Positions 44,155 to 51,654 of a stretch of DNA of 64,000 nucleotides are shown in pieces. The stretch is from positions 1-64,000 of the forward strand of contig JAFGKV010000147.1 in the NCBI GenBank assembly GCA_016928395.1, written 5' to 3'. The first letter of the stretch is position 1. Each line of letters starts with the position of its first letter. Source of the stretch: Candidatus Fermentibacterota bacterium (GTDB taxonomy: Bacteria; JAFGKV01). The notes beneath the pieces were generated by a model. It was not told the origin of the DNA. It saw nothing but the letters and a program-made list of their open reading frames with translations, and ran no database searches. The translations under genes were made by a program, and so were the position numbers.

Positions 44155-44913
44155 ATGAAGGATCCTATGCTCATCCTGCTCACAAATGATGACGGCGTCT
44201 CAGCGGATGGGCTTGCGGCTCTGCGCCAACGGCTTCGGGCCCACGCCGAGGTTGTGGTCTGCGCGCCCGAGCAGAACTGCAGCGCCACTGGTCACAAGCT
44301 GACCATTGATCGTCCGATCCGGTACAAAGAGGTTGAGTCAGGTGTGTACGCCGTGGATGGCACGCCTGTGGACTGCATTGTCGTTGCCCTCCACTGTATC
44401 CTTGACCGCGTGCCCGATGTCGTGCTTTCCGGCATCAATCATGGGCCGAACATGGGGCAGGACGTATTCTATTCTGGGACTGTTGCGGCGGCCTTGGAGG
44501 CGAGCATGAATGGCATTCCGTCGGCCGCGCTCTCCCTGGCATCCCAGGTGAATGGATTCGCAAGAGCGGCTGATGTGGGGCTCTGGCTCATGCGCCTTCT
44601 TCGTGATGGGCACGTTCCCGCGGGGATTGTGCTCAACGTGAATGTTCCGAAAGAGCCCGTGGGTATCCGCGCCACGCGGTTGGGAAGTCGCCGGTACCGG
44701 GACTTTGTCTCTCGGTTCGAGGGCCCCAATGGCCGGCGCGCATGCTGGATCGGGGGCGGCACACCGGAGTGGGAGACGGATGATGCATCGGATCAGGCGG
44801 CCATCAGGGAAGAGCTGGTATCTGTGACGCCGTTGGGTGGGGACCTGACTCGTGAGGATATGCTGCCTTCCCTCCAGGTGCAGGGGCATCTGGATTGGGT
44901 AGGCCAACTGTGA
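44155..44913 (+). CDS. surE: 5'/3'-nucleotidase SurE
   Basis: The product has 252 residues from ATG 44155; ATG 44167 ('MLILLTNDDG') is an alternative that resembles the usual SurE start and has AAGGA four bases before it. Metal-binding residues are in 'TNDDGVSADGL' (two Asp), 'APEQNCSATGHKLTI' (Ser) and 'SGINHGPNMGQDVFYSGTVA' (Asn). It removes phosphate from nucleoside monophosphates and is linked to stationary-phase survival. The following pcm gene overlaps it by 4 bases, the classical surE-pcm pair. Confidence 0.94.
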   Translation: MKDPMLILLTNDDGVSADGLAALRQRLRAHAEVVVCAPEQNCSATGHKLTIDRPIRYKEVESGVYAVDGTPVDCIVVALHCILDRVPDVVLSGINHGPNMGQDVFYSGTVAAALEASMNGIPSAALSLASQVNGFARAADVGLWLMRLLRDGHVPAGIVLNVNVPKEPVGIRATRLGSRRYRDFVSRFEGPNGRRACWIGGGTPEWETDDASDQAAIREELVSVTPLGGDLTREDMLPSLQVQGHLDWVGQL

Positions 44914-45590
44914 GCGATGGTACCCGGGAAAGCCCCATGAGTCGGGACAGGATCCTGAAAGCCATGAGCCGCGTGCCGAGGGAGCGCTTTGTCTCGCCCA
45001 CGCTGGAATCCCTGGCGTACGCTGACTATCCGCTTCCCATCGGCGGCGAGCAGACCATCAGTTCCTTTGAGACCGTTGTGCTCCTGTGCACTGCGCTGCT
45101 TCTGCGGGGCGGAGAGCGGGTGTTAGAGGTGGGAACAGGATCAGGCTACCAAGCCGCCGTCTTGGCGGAACTGGGGTGCAAAGTGTATAGCGTTGAGCGG
45201 GTTGCAGAGTTGTCCAGAGGAGCACGGAAGCTCTTGGATAGACTTGGGTATCTTCGCGTGCTCGTCCGGCTGGGGGACGGCGCTGATGGGTGGCCCGAAT
45301 ACGCCCCCTTTGACCGTATCGTTGTGACGGCGGCATGCCCCGACGTGCCCCGGCCTCTGACAGAACAGCTTGCCCACGGTGGCATACTGGTGCTGCCGGT
45401 GGGGGGCCGGAAGAGCCAGCGATTGGTGCGGATCACTCGGCGTATGAGCGGGCAGTTCATGCAAGCCGCATTGGATCAGTGCAACTTCGTTCCTCTGCTG
45501 GGTAAGTGGGGTTGGGCTGAAGAGCCGCACTGCGCTCGAGTGCCTCGCCTCTCGGGAGGGGTGTTACCCGGAGGTGGTCCTTGGGGCTAG
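44910..45590 (+). CDS. pcm: protein-L-isoaspartate O-methyltransferase
   Basis: The product has 226 residues. GTG 44910 overlaps the surE stop codon (GTGA), which suggests coupling; ATG 44937 is possible. The family's N-terminal block 'MSRVPRERFVSPTLESLAYA' and 'PIGGEQTISSFETVVLL' is followed by the SAM-binding motif 'VLEVGTGSGYQAAVLAEL' (~77). The Ser of 'QTIS' is the catalytic contact in known structures. It repairs isoaspartyl residues in aged proteins. The C-terminus is extended past the usual end ('FVPLLGKWGW') by ~25 residues that overlap the next gene. Confidence 0.92.
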   Translation: MSDGTRESPMSRDRILKAMSRVPRERFVSPTLESLAYADYPLPIGGEQTISSFETVVLLCTALLLRGGERVLEVGTGSGYQAAVLAELGCKVYSVERVAELSRGARKLLDRLGYLRVLVRLGDGADGWPEYAPFDRIVVTAACPDVPRPLTEQLAHGGILVLPVGGRKSQRLVRITRRMSGQFMQAALDQCNFVPLLGKWGWAEEPHCARVPRLSGGVLPGGGPWG

Positions 45591-46204
45591 CGCACAGCGT
45601 GTTGACATGGCCCTCGCGGGCCATGCGGGCGATGTACGAGTGGGTACTGGCCTGGGCAGAGACCAAGCAGGCCATCGTCGCCTTGCTGATTCTGGCGTTG
45701 GCGGAGTCGTCCTTCTTTCCCATTCCTCCGGACGTGCTCCTCATCGCCATGGCGGTTGCCACGCCGCGGTCTGCGCTGCGGTACGCGGCTATCGCGACCC
45801 TCGGCAGCGTGGTAGGTGGGATGGTTGGGTACCTCATAGGCGCGCAGCTCTATGAGGCCGTGGGTGAGCACATCATTCGTTTCTATCATCTCGAGAGTCA
45901 ATGGGAGACGGTGAAGCTTGGCTACCAAGGGAATGCCTTCCTCCTTGTAACCGCAGCCGGATTCACACCGATTCCCTACAAGGTATTCACCATTGCGGGA
46001 GGCGCCTGCGGCATCTATTTTCCGACCTTGGTCTTCGCCTCTCTCCTCTCCCGAGGGACGCGGTTCTTTCTCGTCGCCGGGTTGATCAGGCTCTGTGGCC
46101 CCGGCGTGAAGGGTTTCATTGATCGATACTTCAATCTCTTGAGCGTGGCGTTCTTCGTGCTGCTGGTACTGGGCTTCTACGTGGCGAGAGTGGTGCTCAA
46201 GTGA
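45581..46204 (+). CDS. YqaA/DedA-type (VTT domain) membrane protein
   Basis: The product has 207 residues. TTG 45581 is preferred because a strong GGAGGTGG (45570-45577) lies just before it inside pcm; ATG 45623 and 45632 lack such a site and the first falls in an inverted repeat (45607-45624). Four or five membrane segments and 'SSFFPIPPDVLLIAMAVATP' plus 'TAAGFTPIPYKVFTIAGGAC' mark the SNARE-associated/VTT fold of the YqaA group. DedA-superfamily members flip or transport phospholipids and are needed for envelope integrity. The substrate here is unknown. It overlaps pcm by 10 bases. Confidence 0.85.
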   Translation: MGLAHSVLTWPSRAMRAMYEWVLAWAETKQAIVALLILALAESSFFPIPPDVLLIAMAVATPRSALRYAAIATLGSVVGGMVGYLIGAQLYEAVGEHIIRFYHLESQWETVKLGYQGNAFLLVTAAGFTPIPYKVFTIAGGACGIYFPTLVFASLLSRGTRFFLVAGLIRLCGPGVKGFIDRYFNLLSVAFFVLLVLGFYVARVVLK

Positions 46205-46215
46205 GTGAAGGTATT

Positions 46216-46292
<77 letters not shown>

Positions 46293-46315
46293 GCAAGGAG
46301 CATCGAGGGCCTCTG

Positions 46316-46780
46316 ATGGGTTCCCGTAGAGTTCAGATCGCTGTGGTTGGATCGTCTCGCCCCTCGCCGCGAGGCAATGAGCTGGCATACGAGTGCGGTC
46401 GCCTGCTGGCCCAGCGAGGGGCTGTTGTCATATGCGGCGGGCTTGGTGGGGTCATGGAGGCGGCCTGCCAAGGCGCTCACGATGCGGGGGGGCTGGCAGT
46501 CGGCATCGTGCCCGGATCTCGGTCAGATGCCAACAAGTGGGCACATGCGGTCATCTCTCCCGGCATGGGATACGGCCGGAATTGGGCCATAGTGCATTCC
46601 TCCGACGGAGTGCTGGCGGTGGAGGGGCAGATCGGCACTCTTTCCGAGCTGTGTCTGGCTGCGCAACTCAGTCTTCCCATAGCCGGTCTGGCAACGTGGA
46701 ACCTGACGGAACTGCCGGTCCGTCACGCGGCGACTCCTGAAGAGGCTGTTGCCTGGCTCATGGACGCGATAGATGGTTGA
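46316..46780 (+). CDS. TIGR00725-like Rossmann (SLOG/LOG-type) protein
   Basis: The product has 154 residues. 'QIAVVGSSRPSPRGNELAY' at the N-terminus, 'VVICGGLGGVMEAACQGAHD' (~38) and 'AVEGQIGTLSELCLAAQL' (~101) match the TIGR00725 group of lysine-decarboxylase-like nucleotide-binding proteins, which are related to LOG and MoCo carrier proteins. The activity is not established. GAGGG lies upstream of ATG. It overlaps acyP by 8 bases. Confidence 0.85.
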   Translation: MGSRRVQIAVVGSSRPSPRGNELAYECGRLLAQRGAVVICGGLGGVMEAACQGAHDAGGLAVGIVPGSRSDANKWAHAVISPGMGYGRNWAIVHSSDGVLAVEGQIGTLSELCLAAQLSLPIAGLATWNLTELPVRHAATPEEAVAWLMDAIDG

Positions 46781-47045
46781 GCGGCGTCGTTTTACCGTAC
46801 GAGGCAGGGTCCAAGGGGTTGGCTACCGCTGGTTTGTGTTGCGGCGGGCGCGGGCACTTGAGCTCTGCGGGTGGGCACGAAACATGGCCGACGGCGGTGT
46901 TGAGCTGGAAGCGCAGGGCGAAAGAGACACCCTCGATGCGTTAGAGGTCGCACTTTCGGAAGGCCCCCGGCTTTGCCACGTGGAGCAGGTCACATGGATC
47001 GGGATTCCCGCCCATGCGGATCAGGGTTTTCGAATCGTCCTCTGA
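46773..47045 (+). CDS. acyP: acylphosphatase
   Basis: The product has 90 residues, the usual length. The signature 'VRGRVQGVGYRWFVLRRAR' contains the catalytic Arg (~19), and the catalytic Asn is in 'GWARNMADGGVELEAQG' (~38). It hydrolyses acyl phosphates such as acetyl phosphate or carbamoyl phosphate. Overlap with the gene before suggests coupling. Confidence 0.94.
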   Translation: MVERRRFTVRGRVQGVGYRWFVLRRARALELCGWARNMADGGVELEAQGERDTLDALEVALSEGPRLCHVEQVTWIGIPAHADQGFRIVL

Positions 47046-47146
47046 TGTCGTCCAGGGTGGGAGGCTGCATCCATTCTGGGTAGATAAATCGCACGAAGGT
47101 GTTGGCAAAGGTCATGCCCTTTGTGCACAATCGGAAGGGTGACTAC

Positions 47147-47671
47147 ATGGAGCTTGCAGGCTTGATTCGTTCCGTTCCCGATTTTCCAAAACCGGGAATC
47201 GTATTCAAGGACATTACCACGTTACTCGGCGATGGGGAGGCATTCTCGCAGGTGATCAACGCATGGGCGGGGCGGTTGGCGGGCAGGGGTGTAACCAGGG
47301 TTCTTGCGGTGGAGGCCCGCGGCTTTATATTCGGTGGTGCTTTGGCCCACCAGTTGAGGGTTCCCCTAGCGCTGGCACGCAAGCCCGGGAAACTTCCTTG
47401 GCTGACGATTCGCGAGAGCTACTCCCTGGAGTATGGCACCGATTCCCTTGAGATCCACCGCGATGCCGTGGCGTCGGGTGACAAGGTGGCTGTGGTCGAT
47501 GATCTGCTCGCCACCGGGGGAACCGCGCAAGCGGCAGTGCGTCTGGCCGAAAAGCTGGGCGGATCGGTGGTGGATGTCGGATTCCTGATTGAGCTTGCTT
47601 TCCTGAATGGACGGCAGAAGCTGGTAGGGTATCCGGTGGAGAGCTTCATCGTCTGCGCGGCCGAAGAGTAG
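47147..47671 (+). CDS. apt: adenine phosphoribosyltransferase
   Basis: The product has 174 residues from ATG 47147, after GGAAGGG; the longer frame to 47099 has no family similarity. 'IRSVPDFPKPGIVFKDITTL' opens the protein as in Apt, the flexible-loop region is 'RKPGKLPWLTIRESYSLEYG', and the PRPP motif is 'VAVVDDLLATGGTAQAAV' (~116). It converts adenine and PRPP to AMP. Confidence 0.95.
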   Translation: MELAGLIRSVPDFPKPGIVFKDITTLLGDGEAFSQVINAWAGRLAGRGVTRVLAVEARGFIFGGALAHQLRVPLALARKPGKLPWLTIRESYSLEYGTDSLEIHRDAVASGDKVAVVDDLLATGGTAQAAVRLAEKLGGSVVDVGFLIELAFLNGRQKLVGYPVESFIVCAAEE

Positions 47672-47681
47672 AAGCCGATCT

Positions 47682-47759
47682 GCCCCCGTAGCTCAGTTAG
47701 GATAGAGCAGCGGTTTCCTAAACCGTGTGCCGCAAGTTCGAGTCTTGCCGGGGGCGCCA
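47682..47759 (+). tRNA. tRNA-Arg (anticodon CCT)
   Basis: A 78-base cloverleaf with CCA encoded. Acceptor arms GCCCCCG/CGGGGGC pair fully; the anticodon stem GCGGT/ACCGT holds the loop TTCCTAA (anticodon CCU); the T arm is GCAAG TTCGAGT CTTGC. It reads AGG. It starts 10 bases after apt. Confidence 0.95.
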
Positions 47760-47825
47760 TCAGGGGCTGGGAGCGTCCCACCCCGGCATGTCCAGGAATC
47801 TTGAGTTGCTAAGCGAGGAGGAGCC

Positions 47826-48524
47826 GTGGCGCCGAGAAAGCGGCTGACGAAAAAGGAGATGAAGCACGATCCGGTCATCGAGAAGACGCTGCTGGCGTGG
47901 CGTTACCTTAGCCGGAATCGCAATATGGCGGTCACTGTGGTCATGGCGGTCATTGCGGTTGCCGCACTGGCGTGGGCCGCATCCTCGTACCGTTCGTCGC
48001 GGCGAATCGAGACGGAGACCAGCCTTGGTAGAGCCTTGTTGCTTCTCCAGACCGGCGAACGAGACAGGGCAGTGGACATGCTCATGGGGATCGTGGCGGA
48101 CAAGGGTCGAGATGACACCGGGAAACGGGCTGCCTACTACCTGGCGCATGTGAGGTTCGAGCAGCGTGATTTTGCGGCGGCCAGGGAGATGTTCGACCGT
48201 TTCTACCGGAGCGGGATCAACGATCCCTTCCTTCGGGCCTCCGCGGGCAAGGGCGTTGCAGACTGCGATGCCGAGTTGGGCAATCTCGACCTGGCGGGTG
48301 ACGAGTATCTCGCTGTCGCGGAACGTTATCGCGATGTACCGTTGGCGCCCGAGTGCTTGCATCTTGCGGCCTTGGCGCTTTCGGCTACTGCGGATAAGGC
48401 TGGCGCCATGGGCGCGGCGGAGAGACTGATCCAAAACTACCCTGACTATGGTCGCATTGGAGATGCGAGGGTTCTCCTGGGTGAGCTTCAGGCACACGAA
48501 CGGCTCCTGAGGAGCGAGTCCTGA
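47826..48524 (+). CDS. YfgM-like TPR membrane protein
   Basis: The product has 232 residues from GTG 47826, after GGAGGAG. A basic N-terminus is followed by one membrane segment (~33-52, 'AVTVVMAVIAVAALAWAASS') and a periplasmic part with TPR-like helical pairs ('ALLLLQTGERDRAVDMLMGI', 'YLAHVRFEQRDFAAAREMFD', 'CDAELGNLDLAGDEYLAVAE'). This is the arrangement of YfgM (TPR_21), an inner-membrane partner of the Sec machinery and periplasmic chaperones. Assignment is by layout; no classical partner gene is adjacent. Confidence 0.72.
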   Translation: MAPRKRLTKKEMKHDPVIEKTLLAWRYLSRNRNMAVTVVMAVIAVAALAWAASSYRSSRRIETETSLGRALLLLQTGERDRAVDMLMGIVADKGRDDTGKRAAYYLAHVRFEQRDFAAAREMFDRFYRSGINDPFLRASAGKGVADCDAELGNLDLAGDEYLAVAERYRDVPLAPECLHLAALALSATADKAGAMGAAERLIQNYPDYGRIGDARVLLGELQAHERLLRSES

Positions 48525-48785
48525 GAAACCCACTATTCGGTCGTAGGTTGGACACGATATCGATGTGGGCACTAATCACATGCCCCACGGGCTATCCGCG
48601 GTGTCAGTTGCGTGTGCTGCCGCGGAGCCCGGATCCATGGCGTTCTCGGGTTCCGCTGGAACCGAGGCGATGGGTGGATGAACACGGTTGCTGCGGCCGA
48701 GGCCACGGGTTTCTCTTTCCGAAACGCCCGTTAGCAGGAGCCGCTTTTGCACTACGGGGCCTGAACGGTCCTGTACGGAGGAGTG

Positions 48786-49013
48786 ATGTCGAGACGATGT
48801 AGGATAACCGGCAAAGGCCCGATGGTAGCGAATCGGGTGTCGCATGCGAATAATCGGAGCAAACGGAGGCAGTTGCCGAATCTCCAGCGCAAACGGATCT
48901 GGATCCCCGAAGAGGGTCGTTGGATTCGGGTGCGCGTTTCGACCCGCGCTCTGCGCACTATGGCGAAGAACGGTGTAGCGGCGACCCTGAGATCCGCGGG
49001 CATCATCCGCTAG
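48786..49013 (+). CDS. rpmB: 50S ribosomal protein L28
   Basis: The product has 75 residues. ATG 48786 follows GGAGG (48777-48781). 'RRCRITGKGPMVANRVSHAN' at the start (the usual Cys/Gly-rich opening) and 'RRQLPNLQRKRIWIPEEGRW' identify L28. The paired CXXC zinc ligands of some L28 are reduced to one Cys here, so it is a zinc-free form. rpsR follows after 22 bases. The 261-base gap before it holds nothing recognisable. Confidence 0.95.
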   Translation: MSRRCRITGKGPMVANRVSHANNRSKRRQLPNLQRKRIWIPEEGRWIRVRVSTRALRTMAKNGVAATLRSAGIIR

Positions 49014-49035
49014 CGGCTGCTGTGAGGAGGATTGC

Positions 49036-49260
49036 ATGATCGTAGGCAGAGACAGACGGCGAATACTGCGACCGAAGATTCGCCTTGAGGAAATCGATTA
49101 CAAGAACCTCGATGCGATTCGGAGGTTCGTGACAGACCAGGGCAGGATTCTACCTCGCAAGGCGACGCGCATCGGCGCGCGAGAACAGCGGCTTCTGGCC
49201 CGGGAGATCAAGAGGGCCCGCCACCTCGCCTTGTTGCCTTTCTGCACGAGACACAGATAG
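49036..49260 (+). CDS. rpsR: 30S ribosomal protein S18
   Basis: The product has 74 residues, with GAGGAGG upstream of ATG. 'KIRLEEIDYKNLDAIRRFVT' and 'GRILPRKATRIGAREQRLLA' then 'REIKRARHLALLPFCTRHR' are the S18 core and end. It forms part of the 30S platform with S6. It is placed here next to rpmB rather than with rpsF and rplI. Confidence 0.96.
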   Translation: MIVGRDRRRILRPKIRLEEIDYKNLDAIRRFVTDQGRILPRKATRIGAREQRLLAREIKRARHLALLPFCTRHR

Positions 49261-49265
49261 GTGGC

Positions 49266-49294
49266 TTGACTGCCAGCCTGTGGAGGCATACTCT
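49266..49294 (+). promoter_or_regulatory. candidate promoter of tRNA-Val
   Basis: TTGACT (49266-49271), 17-base spacer, TACTCT (49289-49294). It lies just past rpsR and 28 bases before the tRNA. Confidence 0.4.
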
Positions 49295-49322
49295 GTACTG
49301 TCATGGTGTGCCTTCCAAGAGC

Positions 49323-49399
49323 GGGCGATTAGCTCAGTTGGTTAGAGTGCTTGCTTGACATGCAAGAGGCCACTGGTTCAAATCCAGTATCGCCCACCA
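49323..49399 (+). tRNA. tRNA-Val (anticodon GAC)
   Basis: A 77-base cloverleaf with CCA encoded. Acceptor arms GGGCGAT/ATCGCCC; anticodon stem CTTGC/GCAAG with loop TTGACAT (anticodon GAC); T arm CTGGTTCAAATCCAG. It reads GUC and GUU. infC follows 92 bases later. Confidence 0.95.
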
Positions 49400-49491
49400 G
49401 TTTGCAAGGATGCCGGCGCCCCCGGCTACAGTAGTACCACACGGGTTGTCCGAGTGAGCCCAACAGACAAGGAGAGGATCACGCACACCAT

Positions 49492-50040
49492 ATGACCGGG
49501 AGGTGGAAGCCCGAGGCAGAGACCGACAGGAGCAGAGTCAACCGTATGATCACGGCACCGCAGGTGCGAGTGATAGACCACGACGGCAGCCAAGCCGGCG
49601 TGATGTCGATTCGCCAAGCACTGTCGTTTGCCGAGGAGCGAGGCTTGGATCTGGTAGAGGTCGCATCCAATGCGCATCCGCCGGTGTGCAAGGTGGTGGA
49701 CTATGGGAAGTTCCGCTACGAGCGCACACGACGGGCGCGGACCGCGCGCAAGAAGCAGCACACGATCGATGTGAAGGAAGTCCGTCTGAGGCCCAAAATT
49801 GATGATCATGACTATGACTTCAAGTGCAAGAATGCCAGGAAGTTCCTGGAGGGCCGGGACAAGGTGAAAGTCACGGTGCTGTTCCGCGGGAGAGAGCGGA
49901 CACATGCGGAGCGCGGTCGAGCCTTGCTCGACAAGTTCTCGGCTGATCTTGCCGATGTCGGTATCGTTGAACAGCAGGCGCAGCTCGATGGTCGCAGTGC
50001 GATGATGGTAATGGTGCTGGCTCCCAAGCCCATATCCTGA
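49492..50040 (+). CDS. infC: translation initiation factor IF-3
   Basis: The product has 182 residues. N-domain '[20 protein letters not shown]', '[20 protein letters not shown]', '[15 protein letters not shown]'; linker and C-domain '[20 protein letters not shown]', '[20 protein letters not shown]'. All parts of IF-3 are present. ATG 49492 is used, with AAGGAGAGG 14 bases upstream, an unusually long spacing. The unusual AUU-type start that autoregulates infC in enterobacteria is not needed here. It is the first gene of the infC-rpmI-rplT operon. Confidence 0.96.
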   Translation: MTGRWKPEAETDRSRVNRMITAPQVRVIDHDGSQAGVMSIRQALSFAEERGLDLVEVASNAHPPVCKVVDYGKFRYERTRRARTARKKQHTIDVKEVRLRPKIDDHDYDFKCKNARKFLEGRDKVKVTVLFRGRERTHAERGRALLDKFSADLADVGIVEQQAQLDGRSAMMVMVLAPKPIS

Positions 50041-50104
50041 TCAAGGTCTGCCCTTCTCTTCTTCAGTCTCCGGCGGCATACCCCGTCACGCCATGGAGAG
50101 TACT

Positions 50105-50299
50105 ATGCCCAAGATAAAGACAAATCGTTCCACAGCAAAGCGGTTCAAGCTGACGGGTACCGGCCGTCTTGTGCGCGGATGTTCGCACAAGAGCCATATC
50201 CTCACGAAGAAATCCTCCAAGCGAAAGCGAGGATTGCGCCAGCCGAAGCTGACTGATCGGCGAGACGAAGGGCGGATACGCAAGCTGCTCGCCATCTAA
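50105..50299 (+). CDS. rpmI: 50S ribosomal protein L35
   Basis: The product has 64 residues from ATG 50105 (GGAGAG upstream). '[20 protein letters not shown]' is the L35 N-terminus; '[20 protein letters not shown]' is its conserved core. It lies 64 bases after infC and is part of the usual trio. Confidence 0.97.
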   Translation: MPKIKTNRSTAKRFKLTGTGRLVRGCSHKSHILTKKSSKRKRGLRQPKLTDRRDEGRIRKLLAI

Positions 50300-50333
50300 C
50301 ACTCGTACGCTACACCACGACGGAGGTGATGGG

Positions 50334-50705
50334 GTGTCACGATCACAAGTCCGGGTGCCTTCCCGGGAGCGGAGAAAGAAGATACTTGTCCAAGCCCGAG
50401 GTTTCCGAGGCAGCCGCGGTCGGCTGCTGAAGGTGGCGAATGAAACCGTGCTTCGAGCCGGGAAGTTCGCCTACCGAGACCGAAGGCGCCGCAAGAGGGA
50501 TTTTCGGAGCCTCTGGATCATGAGAATCAATGCCGCGGCCCGGAACAACGGTATGAGTTACTCGACTCTGGTTCATGGACTGAACGCCGCCGGCATCCGC
50601 CTTGATCGGAGGCAGTTGGCCGACCTGGCGGTCCGGGAACCGTCAGCTTTCTCGCAGGTCGTGCACTCGGTGCGCGAAGCTCTGGCAGCACCACCGCAGG
50701 GATAG
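50334..50705 (+). CDS. rplT: 50S ribosomal protein L20
   Basis: The product has 123 residues from GTG 50334, five bases after a strong GGAGGTG (50322-50328). '[20 protein letters not shown]' and '[20 protein letters not shown]' then '[20 protein letters not shown]' are typical L20. In many bacteria L20 represses its own operon by binding the rpmI leader; no such structure was worked out here. pheS does not follow; the cell-division genes do. Confidence 0.97.
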   Translation: MSRSQVRVPSRERRKKILVQARGFRGSRGRLLKVANETVLRAGKFAYRDRRRRKRDFRSLWIMRINAAARNNGMSYSTLVHGLNAAGIRLDRRQLADLAVREPSAFSQVVHSVREALAAPPQG

Positions 50706-50715
50706 TCGGCAGCCC

Positions 50716-51021
50716 GTGCTCCTCACGTTCCTGAAGGTGTCGGCAGAGAGGTGGTCTCATCTGGAGTCTCTTGTTTCGCGGCTCGGCACCGAGTGCCATC
50801 GCTTGCAGAGGGAGAACGTCGCACTTGCTCGTGCTGTTGCCGATCGCGAGCAGGAAATCCTGCGGCTGCGTTCGACGCATCAGGAGCAGGCCTTGGTGCA
50901 TGAGGGTGTGACGCGCTTTCTCTCGGTGAAGGAGCAAGTCCAGGAGCGAATTGATGATCTTCTCGCCCGAATCGACCTAGCCGAACTCCCTATTTCGAGC
51001 ATGGCTGACATCGAGAGATGA
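50716..51021 (+). CDS. small coiled-coil protein upstream of zapA
   Basis: The product has about 101 residues from GTG 50716; GTG 50737 is also possible and neither has a strong ribosome-binding site. It is mainly helical with heptads ('LESLVSRLGTECHRLQRENV', 'VADREQEILRLRSTHQEQAL', 'VKEQVQERIDDLLARIDLAE'). Position and shape recall the ZapB-like coiled-coil proteins encoded with zapA in many bacteria, but sequence similarity cannot be shown from here. It overlaps zapA by 4 bases (ATGA, 51018-51021). Confidence 0.65.
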   Translation: MLLTFLKVSAERWSHLESLVSRLGTECHRLQRENVALARAVADREQEILRLRSTHQEQALVHEGVTRFLSVKEQVQERIDDLLARIDLAELPISSMADIER

Positions 51022-51356
51022 ACGTGGAACACCATGCTCGCGCTCGTGCTATCAAAGTAACAATAATGGCTCAGGAGTACGTACTTTCTGGCGACATGGA
51101 TCCTGACTATATAAATAGAGTTGCCAATTACGTCAATGGAAAGATGAAGGAAATACACAACAAGACTGTTGGGATGTCAATGACTAGATTGGCAGTTTTG
51201 GCGGCAATGAATATTGCTGATGAATTCCTAACTCTAAGAAGCGATATTGAGCGAGCTGAAGAACTCGGAATCGAAAAAATGGAGCAACTCGAGAGCCGGA
51301 TCGGTACGTGGGTCCATGATTCCGACAGACAGCGAGTTGACAATAGTCCGCAATGA
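51018..51356 (+). CDS. zapA: cell division protein ZapA
   Basis: The product has 112 residues. 'KVTIMAQEYVLSGDMDPDYI' and 'VANYVNGKMKEIHNKTVGMS' then 'RLAVLAAMNIADEFLTLRSD' are the ZapA fold (N-terminal beta domain and long helix). ZapA bundles FtsZ filaments at the division ring. The DNA is visibly richer in A and T, with codons such as ATA, AGA and CTA that are rare in the neighbours. The 6S RNA candidate starts 25 bases after the stop codon. Confidence 0.92.
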   Translation: MNVEHHARARAIKVTIMAQEYVLSGDMDPDYINRVANYVNGKMKEIHNKTVGMSMTRLAVLAAMNIADEFLTLRSDIERAEELGIEKMEQLESRIGTWVHDSDRQRVDNSPQ

Positions 51357-51380
51357 TCAACCACTAATGATTCGTGATAC

Positions 51381-51561
51381 GGATTCCCTGTCGTGTTCGT
51401 GATGTCCAGTTATGTTTTGAGCCAACACTTGAACCGAAGGGGATACGCCCGTGAGCGGTCGAGGAGCTGTGCAGCAGGTTCTCGATGCCCTCTTTTGCGA
51501 TCCCCACGTGTATACGTAGGTTCGAGATATTCTCGACACACGGCATCGTGGCGGGGAATCC
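51381..51561 (+). ncRNA. ssrS: 6S RNA candidate
   Basis: About 181 bases between zapA and rny. The ends close in a stem of some 15 pairs: GGATTCCCTGTCGTG (51381-51395) with the complementary end CATCGTGGCGGGGAATCC (to ~51562), including several G-U pairs. Inside, GAACC (51431-51435) pairs with GGTTC (51519-51523), and GGGGAT (51439-51444) with ATCCCC (51500-51505); between the latter 3' strands lies a small hairpin ACGTGTATACGT (51506-51517). A long irregular rod with terminal hairpin and a hairpin on the 3' side of the central bubble is the 6S design, which binds housekeeping RNA polymerase. Location beside zapA is the typical one. Confidence 0.8.
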
Positions 51562-51654
51562 TTTCTGCTTTGCTCGGGTCATATGCCTTCTCCCACGCAG
51601 GCGACTTCAATGGGGGAGCGCCACGAGGCGACCCGGGTTATTGGGGAGTACATC

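Noticed and set aside
49469-49492. Non-canonical (ATT/ATC) start for infC
   Set aside because: The candidate codons near the ribosome-binding site are not in frame; ATG 49492 gives a normal IF-3 N-terminus.
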